Below, one piece after another: positions 8,220 to 16,648 of a stretch of 64,000 bases of DNA (the stretch's first letter is position 1; each line of letters begins with the position of its first letter). The translations under genes and the position numbers were made by a program. Origin of the DNA: Rhodobacter sp. (GTDB lineage: Bacteria > Pseudomonadota > Alphaproteobacteria > Rhodobacterales > Rhodobacteraceae); the NCBI GenBank assembly GCA_027489175.1, contig JAIYAE010000002.1:1-64000 (forward strand), read 5' to 3'. A model generated the notes under the pieces. It was not told the origin of the DNA and did no database searches. It worked only from the letters and a program-made list of their open reading frames with translations.

Positions 8220-10518
8220 TCTTTGCGCCCTTGACGGTCACATTCCCCGTCGCCTTGACGTTGATCTTGCCAGACCCTTTGATCGTGATGTCCTTGCCTT
8301 CGATATTGATCGTGCCGTCCTTCTTCATCGAGATCGAGGCTGAGCCGGTTTTCAGCACGATGGCATCGGCGGCTTCGATGGTGATGGTCTTGCCCGCCTT
8401 GATCCCCAAGGCCCCTGCAATGTCGTGCAAGGCGTCCTTGCCGACCTTGGTGGCCTGAGAGCCGCCAACCTCGGTCGCCTGATCCTTCGCGACCTTGACC
8501 GACATGCCGCCACCCACGGTGACGCCCTGGTCTGACCCGATCGTGACAGATTGCTTGGCGCCAATCGTCCAACTGTCATCGCTGCCGATTGTGTGGGTCT
8601 GGTCATTGCCCACGGTGACCGCGCGGCTTGCACCAATCGTGTTGACCTGTTCGGCCCCTACGCTGCGGACTTCGGCCGCCCCAACGGTATCCGTCCGTGC
8701 GGCTCCAACCGTAATTGTCTGGGCGATGGCTACGGTTTGGCTATGGTTGCCGCCGATGGTTTCATCCGAATTCGCGCCGACACTGATCGTCTCATTTGAC
8801 CCCACGGTCAGGGACCGGTTCGACCCCACCGTTTCATCATCATTCACCCCGATGCTGACCGTTCGGTTGTTGCCGACCGTCACCGACTTGTCATTGCCCA
8901 CGCTTTCGGTGCGGTCATGGCCGACAGACTGCGTGCCATCATGGCCGACATCCTCGACCCAGTCATTGCCGATGGTGCGGGTTTCGTTGTTCTTGACCAG
9001 TTCGGTGTGGTCTTTCTCGGCCTGGAAATAGACCTCTTCCGCGCCCGCCTTGTCTTCGAACCGCAGCTCGTTGAACCCACCAGAGGACGGCGTCGACCAG
9101 CTTTTCCAGCCCGACTGGCTGGCATTGCCGGGCAGACCGTAAGGTACCGTGTTCTGGCCGTTGTAGACCCGCCCGGTGATGATCGGCTGATCGGGGTCTC
9201 CTTCCAGAAAGTCGACGATCACCTCATGCCCGATGCGCGGGATCTGGATGAACCCCCAGCCCGCCCCCGCCCAAGCCGCCGAAACGCGGACAAAGCAGGA
9301 GGAGTTTTCGTCCTTGCCGTCCAGCCGGTCCCAGTGGAAATGCACCTTCACGCGGGAGTATTCGTCGCAGAAGATCTCGGCCCCCGAAGGCCCCACAACA
9401 ACGGCCGTCTGTGGCCCGGCCATGCGCGGCTTTGGCGTTATGCGCGCGGGGCGGAAGGGTACGGAAGCGGGCGAAAGCTCCATCGTCACTTCATAGCCCG
9501 ACCCATAGCGCGACTGCCCGGCGCGAAGTTCTTCATCCCACATCACATAAGAGGCTGAGATCACCAGATAGGCGATGTTCTCTGCCTCACGCGGGAACAG
9601 CTCCAGCGTGAAGCTGTGGCCTGACCACAGCTGCCGCGCGGTGCCCTTGGCTGTCACCCGGTGCTGATTGGCCTGCAATTCGTGCAAGCGGCGTTCGGTG
9701 ATCTTTTGCCCCGGGTCCAGTTCGGTATAGCGGCCGGGGTAGTGATAAACCTCAGCCTTGTCCTCCTTGTGGCCGACCGGGGCCTCGGTCAGCGCGGTCA
9801 GATCGAACGAGGGTTTGACGAAATCATAGTCGGTCGCGGTGTACTTGCCGCTGCGCACCTGCGCCTTCGGCACCCATTGGGTGATGAAATCGCCTTCGCG
9901 AAAACTGACGCGGCTGTCGGGTTCGTAAGGCACCTTCTCACTGCCCTCGGCGGGTTCCAGCGCCTCATTCGCGTCCGAGATCACCAGGGTGTGCCCGTCT
10001 TCGGCATGGGTGAAGTGGTAGAAGATGCCGTCATCCTCCATCAGCCGCTGCACGAAATTCAGGTCGCTCTCGCCGTACTGCACGCAGTATTCGCGCTTGT
10101 CGTACTTGCCGCGCAGCGCCAGCTTGAACTTGGCATTCGGGTAGGCCTTGAACACCTCTTCCACGATGTCCGGGGTGCTTTTGGCCTGAAAGATGCGGTT
10201 GTCGCTGTCCAAGGACAGAAACCACAGCCAGGGCCGCAGGGTCATGCGGAAGAAGGCCAGATCGTCGCGAATCTCTTCCAGCGCGAAATCGGCCACCAAC
10301 CCGTGAAAGTGGCGCGGGGTCTCGCCCTTGACGGTGATCACCGCCGGGGTGCCCAGCACGTCCAGGGGCTTTAGGTCCATGTCTTTGCAGGAAATCAGCA
10401 GCGAATAGGCGAAGGGTTGGGAAATCTGATCCTCGCCCTCCATCCGCGCAAAAAAGATCTCAGCCTCGATGGCGGGAATGGAAATGTTGATGTCGCGGTC
10501 AGCTGTCACGGGGGCCAT
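8206..10518 (-). CDS. vgrG: T6SS spike protein VgrG with long octapeptide beta-helix
   Basis: A 770-residue VgrG. Residues about 1-380 correspond to the gp27-like base, with QPFAYSLLIS and LEEVFKAYPNA-type segments. They are followed by the OB-fold gp5-like part with VGPSGAEIFCDEYSRVKVHFHWD and GHEVIVDFLEGDPDQPIITGRVYN-type family signatures (quoted here as two shorter overlapping motifs: CDEYSRVKVHFHWD, FLEGDPDQPIITGRVYN). From residue 515 to the end it is built of about 32 eight-residue repeats forming a triple-stranded needle. No extra effector domain follows the helix, and no cargo gene follows because vgrG runs into tagF. It is the last gene of the leftward T6SS operon, 136 bases after the tssM-like gene. 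Confidence 0.95.
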   Translation of the reverse strand: MAPVTADRDINISIPAIEAEIFFARMEGEDQISQPFAYSLLISCKDMDLKPLDVLGTPAVITVKGETPRHFHGLVADFALEEIRDDLAFFRMTLRPWLWFLSLDSDNRIFQAKSTPDIVEEVFKAYPNAKFKLALRGKYDKREYCVQYGESDLNFVQRLMEDDGIFYHFTHAEDGHTLVISDANEALEPAEGSEKVPYEPDSRVSFREGDFITQWVPKAQVRSGKYTATDYDFVKPSFDLTALTEAPVGHKEDKAEVYHYPGRYTELDPGQKITERRLHELQANQHRVTAKGTARQLWSGHSFTLELFPREAENIAYLVISASYVMWDEELRAGQSRYGSGYEVTMELSPASVPFRPARITPKPRMAGPQTAVVVGPSGAEIFCDEYSRVKVHFHWDRLDGKDENSSCFVRVSAAWAGAGWGFIQIPRIGHEVIVDFLEGDPDQPIITGRVYNGQNTVPYGLPGNASQSGWKSWSTPSSGGFNELRFEDKAGAEEVYFQAEKDHTELVKNNETRTIGNDWVEDVGHDGTQSVGHDRTESVGNDKSVTVGNNRTVSIGVNDDETVGSNRSLTVGSNETISVGANSDETIGGNHSQTVAIAQTITVGAARTDTVGAAEVRSVGAEQVNTIGASRAVTVGNDQTHTIGSDDSWTIGAKQSVTIGSDQGVTVGGGMSVKVAKDQATEVGGSQATKVGKDALHDIAGALGIKAGKTITIEAADAIVLKTGSASISMKKDGTINIEGKDITIKGSGKINVKATGNVTVKGAKIMNN
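8209..8976 (-). repeat. Octapeptide (24-bp) repeat region of VgrG, about 32 units
   Basis: Residues 515-770 of VgrG divide evenly into 32 consecutive octads. About 23 of them have the pattern [TSED][VI]G at positions 1-3 (for example TVGNNRTV, TIGGNHSQ, SVGAEQVN). The last eight are less regular and richer in Lys (KGSGKINV, KATGNVTV). This is the gp5C-type beta-helix pattern, in which three chains wind into a rigid spike. The DNA is diverged between units, so it is an old protein repeat rather than a recent expansion. Confidence 0.9.
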
Positions 10519-10654
10519 CCTTGAAGGAACGGTGCAGTTGAAAAGGGCGTCCGAAAAAATACTGGGTCAAAGTATAGCGCCATTTGACGGTCTTGGCGCG
10601 TAGGAAGTTCCATCTTTCAGCGGTTGAAATTCAAGCTGCAGATCTCGTGGTTGG
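10519..10654 (-). promoter_or_regulatory. Leader region of vgrG with a small AT-rich inverted repeat
   Basis: The 136-base gap ahead of vgrG is longer than the 3-base gaps elsewhere in this operon. It contains an AT-rich segment with an inverted repeat (ATACT at 10569-10573 region paired with AGTAT nearby, around 10558-10574) next to TTTGACCC on the minus strand. The ribosome site of vgrG is weak, with AAGG touching the ATG. A separate promoter or regulated leader for vgrG is possible, but this is inference from spacing and composition only. Confidence 0.3.
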
Positions 10655-13144
10655 CTACAACACCGCCGGGCAGGCAAAGCCCTGCAGCAGCTTGCGCAAA
10701 GCAAGGGGGTTTTGCGGTCGGTCGAAGACGATTTCGAGGAACAGCCGTGACTGATCGGCCCTGAGGTCGACAAGAAAACGGGTGCCATTATCGCGGTCGC
10801 GCAGGCGCAGCGGAGCCAGCAACCGCAACAGACCCCAATAACCTGGCTGGGTCAGCCGCGCTTCTCCCTCGCCCGAGTTGAAGGTGACCTCAATTCCTGC
10901 GTTTGGCTGGGCGCCGGGCCAGGCCAGTACCAGACTGTCGGTCGTGGCTTCGACCGGCCCCCCCGCGCCACTCAGGCTGACAAAGGCGCGGCCCCGCTCT
11001 GCCAGTGCCGAAAGGGTCAGTTCCAGCCCTGGCTGACCTTCCGACGCGCCTGCCGGGAAAAGGCCTGCCCCAATCTCGACGGCGCGCTGCAGGAAGACCG
11101 CACTTTCCTGCGTCAGGCCTTCAAACAGTGCCTCGGGCTTCCAGCGCCAGGGGGTTTCCGTCATGTCCAGCATCTCGACGGCACGACCTTTGACGAAACG
11201 GTCCACCAGCCCGCCCGGAGCAAGAAGAACGGCCACCTGATCAGGTTCTGCATCGGCCCCTTCGGCAAAGGGAAAGCGGTTGGCGGTGACGGCCATGCAG
11301 GTTTCCAGCACCTCGGTCTGCCAGACGCGGGTCAGGTCGTTCGACATCAGGTCCGCATGGGCGGCCCCAGTCTGGGCCAGCGTATCCTCAACCAGCTGCA
11401 CAACGACCTTGGGCGCCACCCCAAGTGTCGCAACCGAGGCCGCACGGTCCTGCACGCTCATCAATCGGTTCTGGCCTTTCTCGCCATCACGGTCCTGTGC
11501 CGCAAGGGCCACGTTCAGCCCGGCGAAGAGCGTTGCAATGTCCTGCATCCGCCCGCCTTCGACATATTGGATCATTGGGCCAAAAACGGCGGCAACCTGC
11601 AATTGCTGCGAATGTGTGCGGCGGCGGTCTGTGCCGCCGGCCTGTACCCAAACCTCACGCAACAGCCCCTCAAGCGGTGAGGCACGCCGCGCCAACTCCC
11701 CCGAGATGCGGATGGAGGCTTCGGGCGACACGAAGGCTTGCACACGCAGGTCGGCAAGATAATCGGACCAATGCTGTAGTGTCTGTTCCTGCAGACGGTC
11801 CATCAGAATGTCGGGCGTGTCGTTCTGTGGCGGCTGCGGGGTGTCGAAAAGCCGCGCCGCTTGATCTCGGGCCGCCTGGACCGCCAGCCCTGCGCCAAAG
11901 TCGCGGGCATAATCCCAGCCGGCTTGCGTGAAGAGGCCCGGCAAGGGTTGGTCCATCGCCAGACCGGATTTACGGCTAAGGATGACGGACAGTCCGGGCA
12001 CGGCGGTATCGGCGTCCCAGCCAGGGAGGCCGACCACCGGCGCCGAGCGGCGCAGTTCCAGGTATGCGCGGTCAGGCTCTGCTGCTTCGGCGGCGATGTT
12101 GCGGGCCTGGGCCAGCAGTTCGGCGTCGGGCGATTGGGGCAAGGCGTCCAAGGGCTGCAGGCGCAAAATATGGGGGGAAAGGCCGTTCAAGGCTGGATCA
12201 GCACTTGCCCGTTCTTCAGCCCAGCCCGCAAGCCAGGCCGGTTGCCAGTCCGGCGGAGCATCGGCTGTGTCGGTCGCTCCCGCACTCGCGAGAATCGACC
12301 AGGCGCGCAGCGTGTCGTATGCGGCGGCGGGGTCACCTTCCGTTGCCAGCGCCCGGTCGATCCCTGCGGCCAGCACCGGCGGTAAATGCCGCTGCAGGGC
12401 GGCCTGATAGGTAGCCTCTGCCGTCTCTTGTGCGTCGGGGCCGATCATCCCGGCAAAGAGGTTGACCGGTGCTTTGGCGCGGGCTGTGGCGGTATTGCGC
12501 GCCTCTGCGCCAAGATCATCCAGCCTTCTGGCAAGGTCGGGGAACGGACCATCGCGGTCTAGGCCGATGCTCAGGGCGCGGGCGGCGAAAGTCGCCCCAA
12601 GATCGCGGTGGAAGCGGTATTCGACCAGCGCCGCCCAGCCCACCACAGCCAGAAGAAAGCCGATACCCAGCACGACAAGGATACCGGTCCAACCCGCCGT
12701 CGCGGGAGAGGTGTCAAAAGCCCGACGGCGGTTGTCCAGCCGCAGAAGGCAATCGGCGACAAAGGCCACCGTTCCAGCGTGATCGGGCTGCCCGGTCGCA
12801 CGGCGCTGATATTCGGCAAGGTCGGCGGGTGACACCTCTCGCCCTTCGAACATCAACCGCCGTGCCTCAAGCCCCCATTCGGCCACGTTGATCGACGGAT
12901 TGTCCCGCGCCTTCTGGTCCAGGATCAGCGCCAGCGCCGCGCGGGCCGGTGGCACCGCCGCCCCCGGCACACCCGCCCGCTGCAGGCCGGTAGCAAATCG
13001 GTCCAGCAGGGTGGCGGCATGACGCAGCAGGTCAGACTGGCGTTCCCCGGTGACAAAGGGCAGCCGGTCGGCATAGGCCAGCACCGGTTCAGCCAGCCGC
13101 GCGATCAGGGCATCGGGTGCATCGGGCCCTCTCGCACTTGCCAT
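10655..13144 (-). CDS. TssM-like protein without NTPase domain (T6SS-associated)
   Basis: An 829-residue protein. Residues about 1-150 are a helical, probably cytoplasmic domain. A single membrane segment lies at about 152-172 (GILVVLGIGFLLAVVGWA). The rest, about 650 residues, matches the periplasmic half of TssM. Its C-terminus parallels the TssM of this locus point by point: APGGLVDRF against GPGGLIDTF, TPWRWKPE against RPWVWRSD, GLFPAGASE against GLFPGGAGP, and LVLAWPGA against MAMTWPGK. There is no Walker A or Walker B, so it is not a second complete TssM. The N-terminal domain occupies the place of a TssL/DotU cytoplasmic domain but shows no clear DotU motif. It is in an operon with the PP2C phosphatase, the M15 peptidase and vgrG, with 3-base spacing to the peptidase gene. 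It may replace or regulate TssM, or build a variant membrane complex. Confidence 0.8.
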   Translation of the reverse strand: MASARGPDAPDALIARLAEPVLAYADRLPFVTGERQSDLLRHAATLLDRFATGLQRAGVPGAAVPPARAALALILDQKARDNPSINVAEWGLEARRLMFEGREVSPADLAEYQRRATGQPDHAGTVAFVADCLLRLDNRRRAFDTSPATAGWTGILVVLGIGFLLAVVGWAALVEYRFHRDLGATFAARALSIGLDRDGPFPDLARRLDDLGAEARNTATARAKAPVNLFAGMIGPDAQETAEATYQAALQRHLPPVLAAGIDRALATEGDPAAAYDTLRAWSILASAGATDTADAPPDWQPAWLAGWAEERASADPALNGLSPHILRLQPLDALPQSPDAELLAQARNIAAEAAEPDRAYLELRRSAPVVGLPGWDADTAVPGLSVILSRKSGLAMDQPLPGLFTQAGWDYARDFGAGLAVQAARDQAARLFDTPQPPQNDTPDILMDRLQEQTLQHWSDYLADLRVQAFVSPEASIRISGELARRASPLEGLLREVWVQAGGTDRRRTHSQQLQVAAVFGPMIQYVEGGRMQDIATLFAGLNVALAAQDRDGEKGQNRLMSVQDRAASVATLGVAPKVVVQLVEDTLAQTGAAHADLMSNDLTRVWQTEVLETCMAVTANRFPFAEGADAEPDQVAVLLAPGGLVDRFVKGRAVEMLDMTETPWRWKPEALFEGLTQESAVFLQRAVEIGAGLFPAGASEGQPGLELTLSALAERGRAFVSLSGAGGPVEATTDSLVLAWPGAQPNAGIEVTFNSGEGEARLTQPGYWGLLRLLAPLRLRDRDNGTRFLVDLRADQSRLFLEIVFDRPQNPLALRKLLQGFACPAVL

Positions 13145-13147
13145 AGG

Positions 13148-14038
13148 TTACAGCTTTCCTTCAGCCGCCCAGGCCCGCAGCGTTTCCTCGCCCACTTCGA
13201 AATGCATCGAATCTTCACGGTTGTAGGCGGCACCCCAGAACCAGCCCTCATCATTGAAATACTCGGCCAGGATCAAAAGCCCAAACTGCGTTCCCCCATC
13301 GGCGAAACCGTCCAGCTCCCCCTCAAGCGTCAGGTCAATCGCCGTGGCCCAGGAGTGGTTTGAAATCCCGGTCGAAGATCCGCGAATCAGCCGCACGCAT
13401 AGGGCACCGGCCGTGCCGACCTTGGCGTAAATGTCGGGGTCAGTCTCTTTCAGCCGGTTCATCACGCGTTCCAGACTGTCCAGCGCCGGGCGCAGCATGG
13501 TCACCTTGATCGGGCCGATCTGGCGGGTGTCCAGCAGGTCCTTGAGGCGCGGGTTGGTCATCGGCTGGCAGTCGGTGTTGTAGCTTTCGCGTGGCTGCCC
13601 CAGAATCTCCAGCATGGTCTTGTTGCGGGGCTGGGTGATGCCGTTGTTGAAGCGCGTCTTTGCCAGCTTCATCTGTTCGGTCAGATTTTCGGTGCCTTCC
13701 TGGCTTTCAAAATCTTCATCCGGGAGCAGTGCAGCCGGATCAATCTGGATCACATCTGGGGCGGCATCGGGGGCAGGCATGGCAACCGGGGCGCGGTTTG
13801 CCAGAAGGCTCAAATCCTCACGCAGGCGGGTCAGGTCGGCGTCCTGCGCTTCGGCCTTTGTCCGGCTTTCGGCAACGGCGGCCTCAAGCTTTGACGCGCT
13901 TTCTTCCAGCCGTTGCAGGCGCAGGTCGGTGCCGCCATCCGCCGTGTCGATCAGCGTGGTCACCACGGCAAAGACGATGGCCGCGACGATGACGCCAATG
14001 GCCACGATGATCGGGCCGATCAGGGTTCCCTTGCCCAT
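13148..14038 (-). CDS. Membrane-anchored M15 family (VanY-like) peptidoglycan peptidase, T6SS-associated, TagX-like
   Basis: A 296-residue protein. It has an N-terminal membrane anchor at residues 7-29, a coiled coil at about 35-82, a linker, and a C-terminal M15 zinc peptidase domain. The zinc and catalytic residues are visible: SNHSWATAID (H228, D235) and REDSMHFE (E275/D276, H279). M15 enzymes of this kind cut peptide stems of peptidoglycan (L,D- or D,D-peptidases). With an inner-membrane anchor inside a T6SS operon, the likely job is to open the cell wall locally so the TssJLM complex can assemble, as described for TagX in Acinetobacter. An alternative is a secreted antibacterial effector, but the anchor and coiled coil argue against that. 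Three bases separate it from each neighbour. Confidence 0.8.
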   Translation of the reverse strand: MGKGTLIGPIIVAIGVIVAAIVFAVVTTLIDTADGGTDLRLQRLEESASKLEAAVAESRTKAEAQDADLTRLREDLSLLANRAPVAMPAPDAAPDVIQIDPAALLPDEDFESQEGTENLTEQMKLAKTRFNNGITQPRNKTMLEILGQPRESYNTDCQPMTNPRLKDLLDTRQIGPIKVTMLRPALDSLERVMNRLKETDPDIYAKVGTAGALCVRLIRGSSTGISNHSWATAIDLTLEGELDGFADGGTQFGLLILAEYFNDEGWFWGAAYNREDSMHFEVGEETLRAWAAEGKL

Positions 14039-14041
14039 CGG

Positions 14042-14812
14042 TCAGCCCACCCTCAGATCGACCACGATCACCGACACATTGTCCGGCGCACCTTCAGCCA
14101 GCGCCCGCTGCAGAAGCGCTTGGCAAATGGTTTGGGCGGGGTCGGGCTGCAACAGGATCGCCTCGATATCCTGAGCATAGACGCAGCGCGGCAGCCCATC
14201 GGAACATAGAAGGAGCCTGTCCCCTGCCAGCAGCGGCACGGCGGCATGGTCCACCTCGATCTCAGACGCGGCACCCACGGCCCGCGTGATCACATGGGCC
14301 TCTGGGTGGCCCTCGGCCTCGGACAGGCCAAGCTCGCCCCGGTCAACCATATCCTGCACCACTGTATGGTCGTGCGTTAGCAGCCGCAGCCGTCCGCCGC
14401 GCAAAAGATAGGCCCGGCTGTCGCCCGCCCAAGCCACGTGCGCAATGCCTTGCGAGATGAAAAGCGCCACCACGGTCGCCCCCATGGTCCGCGCCCCAAG
14501 CGATCCGGCAGCCGCCCGGATGCGGCCATTGGCCAGCTCGATCGCATCTTCCAGCGCTTCCGCCGGGGGGGCGTCGTCAGCAATGTCGGCCAGTGTATCG
14601 ACGACAAGATCGGCCGCGATCGCGCCCCCTTCATGGCCGCCCATCCCGTCTGCAACCGCCCATAGGATACCGGTGGGATCGGCCAGTATGGCATCCTCAT
14701 TCTTTGACCGGACCGCGCCGCGATGGGTCAGCGCATGGCCTTCGGGTCGGGGAAAAGCGGTGTGGCCCAATCTCGGCACAACGGTTGTAGGCAGGTTCAT
14801 CACTGCAGCCAT
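14042..14812 (-). CDS. PP2C-type Ser/Thr protein phosphatase (PppA/Stp-like) of the T6SS
   Basis: The core motifs of bacterial PP2C phosphatases are all present: SKNEDA near the start, VADGMGGHEGG (metal-binding Asp/Gly), AWAGDSRAYL, LTHDHTVVQDM, LLLCSDGL and GAPDNVSVIVVD at the end. PppA-type enzymes dephosphorylate the FHA protein and switch T6SS assembly off. The chosen ATG at 14812 leaves a 41-residue lead before the SKNEDA motif. An ATG at 14890 in the same frame would add 26 residues, and ribosome sites are weak for both. It heads the leftward operon phosphatase, peptidase, tssM-like, vgrG. The matching kinase is not in this window. Confidence 0.88.
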   Translation of the reverse strand: MAAVMNLPTTVVPRLGHTAFPRPEGHALTHRGAVRSKNEDAILADPTGILWAVADGMGGHEGGAIAADLVVDTLADIADDAPPAEALEDAIELANGRIRAAAGSLGARTMGATVVALFISQGIAHVAWAGDSRAYLLRGGRLRLLTHDHTVVQDMVDRGELGLSEAEGHPEAHVITRAVGAASEIEVDHAAVPLLAGDRLLLCSDGLPRCVYAQDIEAILLQPDPAQTICQALLQRALAEGAPDNVSVIVVDLRVG

Positions 14813-14993
14813 CCCGTTTTGCGCAAGGCCGCGCTCAAATGGCGGCACCGTGGCCGAGAGGCGGGAATGGGGCTGGGCGAGCGATGGCAAACCAGATGCA
14901 TGCCTGAGGATCCGATGAAATGGCTACGATTGAAAACAGGCGGAATATAGCATAGGCTACAAATGCTCTTAACATAAATTTTGGGGTGATTTG
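14813..14993. promoter_or_regulatory. Divergent intergenic region between the phosphatase operon and the OmpA gene
   Basis: This 181-base gap separates two head-to-head genes and should carry both promoters. The part from about 14935 to 14985 is clearly AT-rich against the surrounding DNA (GGAATATAGC, CTTAACATAAATTTT). The region nearest the phosphatase can also be read as an N-terminal extension of that protein. No specific operator was recognised. Confidence 0.4.
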
Positions 14994-15704
14994 ATGCTGC
15001 CCAAAGGCCTTTTTGCCGCCGCCCTTGTCCTGTCGTGCCTGACCGTGCCGGTCGCGGCACAGACCCTGACGGACGAGGAAATCCTTGAACGCTTCCTGAT
15101 CCAGCGTGAGGCATATAATGCCGTGCGCACCGGTCTGGGCCCGACCCGCGGCCTGACCATCGTCACCGTCGAGACGCCGGAAGAGACCGCACCTGTGACC
15201 GAGTCGATTGCCGCTGAAACGTCTGTCAGCGAAGCGCCTGCCGAAGATTCCGGTGCTGTGGTGGTCGCGGGAACCGACCCGGCCCCTGACGCTGGCGGGG
15301 GCACTGTCAGTCTGACGGAAGTTGCCGCCGACGCGGTCAGTGCAAATGAAGTGGGTCGCCTGCCGGCCGAGCTTGAGGTCGATGTCCGCATCAGCTTCGA
15401 TTACGACAGCGCTTCGATCAAGGCCGATCAGAAACCGGTGCTCGAACAGATGTGCCGGGTGATGAAGGCCAGCGATGTGCAGCTGTTCCGAATCATGGGG
15501 CACACCGATTCCGCCGGGTCTGATCTTTACAACGAAAACCTTTCCCTTCTGCGCGCCGAGGAAGTGAAGCGCCGGTTGGTCAGCGATTGTGGAATCGAAC
15601 CTGCACGGCTCGAAGCGATGGGTCTGGGCGAGCGTTTCCCCAAGGTAACCACCGACCCCGCCGCATCGGAAAACCGCCGGGTAGAGTTTCAGGCGCTCAG
15701 CTGA
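14994..15704 (+). CDS. OmpA-family peptidoglycan-binding protein, exported
   Basis: A 236-residue protein with a signal peptide at residues 1-22 (MLPKGLFAAALVLSC to VAAQ). It continues with an acidic, Ala/Thr/Glu-rich middle and a C-terminal OmpA-like domain from about residue 125, with ISFDYDSASI, MGHTDSAGSDLYN, LSLLRAEEVK and the closing ENRRVEFQ. This domain binds peptidoglycan non-covalently. The ATG at 14994 is preferred over an in-frame TTG three bases earlier because a GGGG tract lies at the right distance. It is divergent from the T6SS phosphatase operon. It may be a T6SS cell-wall anchor of TagL type, or a general OmpA protein that happens to be adjacent. Confidence 0.85.
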   Translation: MLPKGLFAAALVLSCLTVPVAAQTLTDEEILERFLIQREAYNAVRTGLGPTRGLTIVTVETPEETAPVTESIAAETSVSEAPAEDSGAVVVAGTDPAPDAGGGTVSLTEVAADAVSANEVGRLPAELEVDVRISFDYDSASIKADQKPVLEQMCRVMKASDVQLFRIMGHTDSAGSDLYNENLSLLRAEEVKRRLVSDCGIEPARLEAMGLGERFPKVTTDPAASENRRVEFQALS

Positions 15705-15715
15705 CGGAGCGTCCG

Positions 15716-16648
15716 CTACAACGGCGTCATCGGTCCGCTGCCGCGCAACGGCCGCACCATTGCCCGCGCCCGGGCCGACGCTTCGGCGTCTAGCCGGGGC
15801 AAGGCCAGACCCAAAGCGTCGTCTAGCCGGGTTGCCAATTCCTCGGAAAAGGCAAGGCGATCGGCTTGGTTGCTTACCTCGGCGGCGATTCCGTCCCAGT
15901 ACCGGGCAAATTCGTTGTAGTCGGCAATGATCTGCGGCGGGGCACGGTCCAGCGCGGTTCGTACCGCTCCAAGACGCGCGCCAAAAATGGCCCAGTCCCC
16001 ATTCGGTTGATCGCAACCGATCGAACACCAGATCCGCAGCCGTTCAAGGTTAGTCTTGCCCAGATGCTTGGCAAAGGCCTCGGGAAGGGGAAGGTCCGGA
16101 TAGGCGTCGGCGGGGGCCTGCGCGCGGATCAGGCAAAGCTTCACTCCCTCGCGATAGCCAGACCGAAAGGCCTGCGCCGGGGTCGCCGCCATGCGGACCT
16201 CGGAAACCTGACGGTGAATCAGAAAAAAGGGAACAGTCCAGAAATCAAGCTGGCCCTCCAGCCGCGCGCTTTGTTCGTGGCTGCGCAGGTCCTGCAATAG
16301 AAAGCGCGGCCAAAGCTTTACCCCGCCATTGCCATAGCTGAGCCCGTTCAGCCCATTGCGGGCCGAGAAGGAAAAGACTTGGCCAAGGTCCCGCGGTGCC
16401 ACGTCCATCCAGCCGTCAAAAAAGCCCGGATCGGTCACTCGGTTGTCCCCGTCGATGGTAAAGACCCAGTCAGATGCCCCCTCTGCTGCACGGCGATGGG
16501 CTGCATCAAACCCTTTGACCCCATGCACCCGCCGCGCACGTGGAAGGTGCTGCTGAAGGTCGGCGAAATTGGCATCCGCTTCGGGCTCGTCATAGCTGAT
16601 GAACACGACATCGGCGCGGGAAAGGTTGATCATGCTACCACTCGGCAT
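15716..16648 (-). CDS. Glycosyltransferase-like protein with DGDN motif (GT-A fold)
   Basis: A 310-residue protein whose first 70 residues read like a GT-A nucleotide-sugar transferase. It has DVVFISYDEPEAD, then HGVKGFDAAH and VFTIDGDNRV, with D66-x-D68 as the probable metal-binding DxD. Similar proteins with this ISYDEP...HGVKG...DGDN layout occur in bacterial and phage genomes as uncharacterised glycosyltransferases. No signal peptide or membrane segment is seen. ATG codons at 16648 and 16633 are both possible; the first overlaps the preceding gene by 14 bases, the second leaves one base between them. It is the last gene of a three-gene leftward set and ends 11 bases from the convergent OmpA gene. 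The acceptor is unknown. Confidence 0.6.
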   Translation of the reverse strand: MPSGSMINLSRADVVFISYDEPEADANFADLQQHLPRARRVHGVKGFDAAHRRAAEGASDWVFTIDGDNRVTDPGFFDGWMDVAPRDLGQVFSFSARNGLNGLSYGNGGVKLWPRFLLQDLRSHEQSARLEGQLDFWTVPFFLIHRQVSEVRMAATPAQAFRSGYREGVKLCLIRAQAPADAYPDLPLPEAFAKHLGKTNLERLRIWCSIGCDQPNGDWAIFGARLGAVRTALDRAPPQIIADYNEFARYWDGIAAEVSNQADRLAFSEELATRLDDALGLALPRLDAEASARARAMVRPLRGSGPMTPL

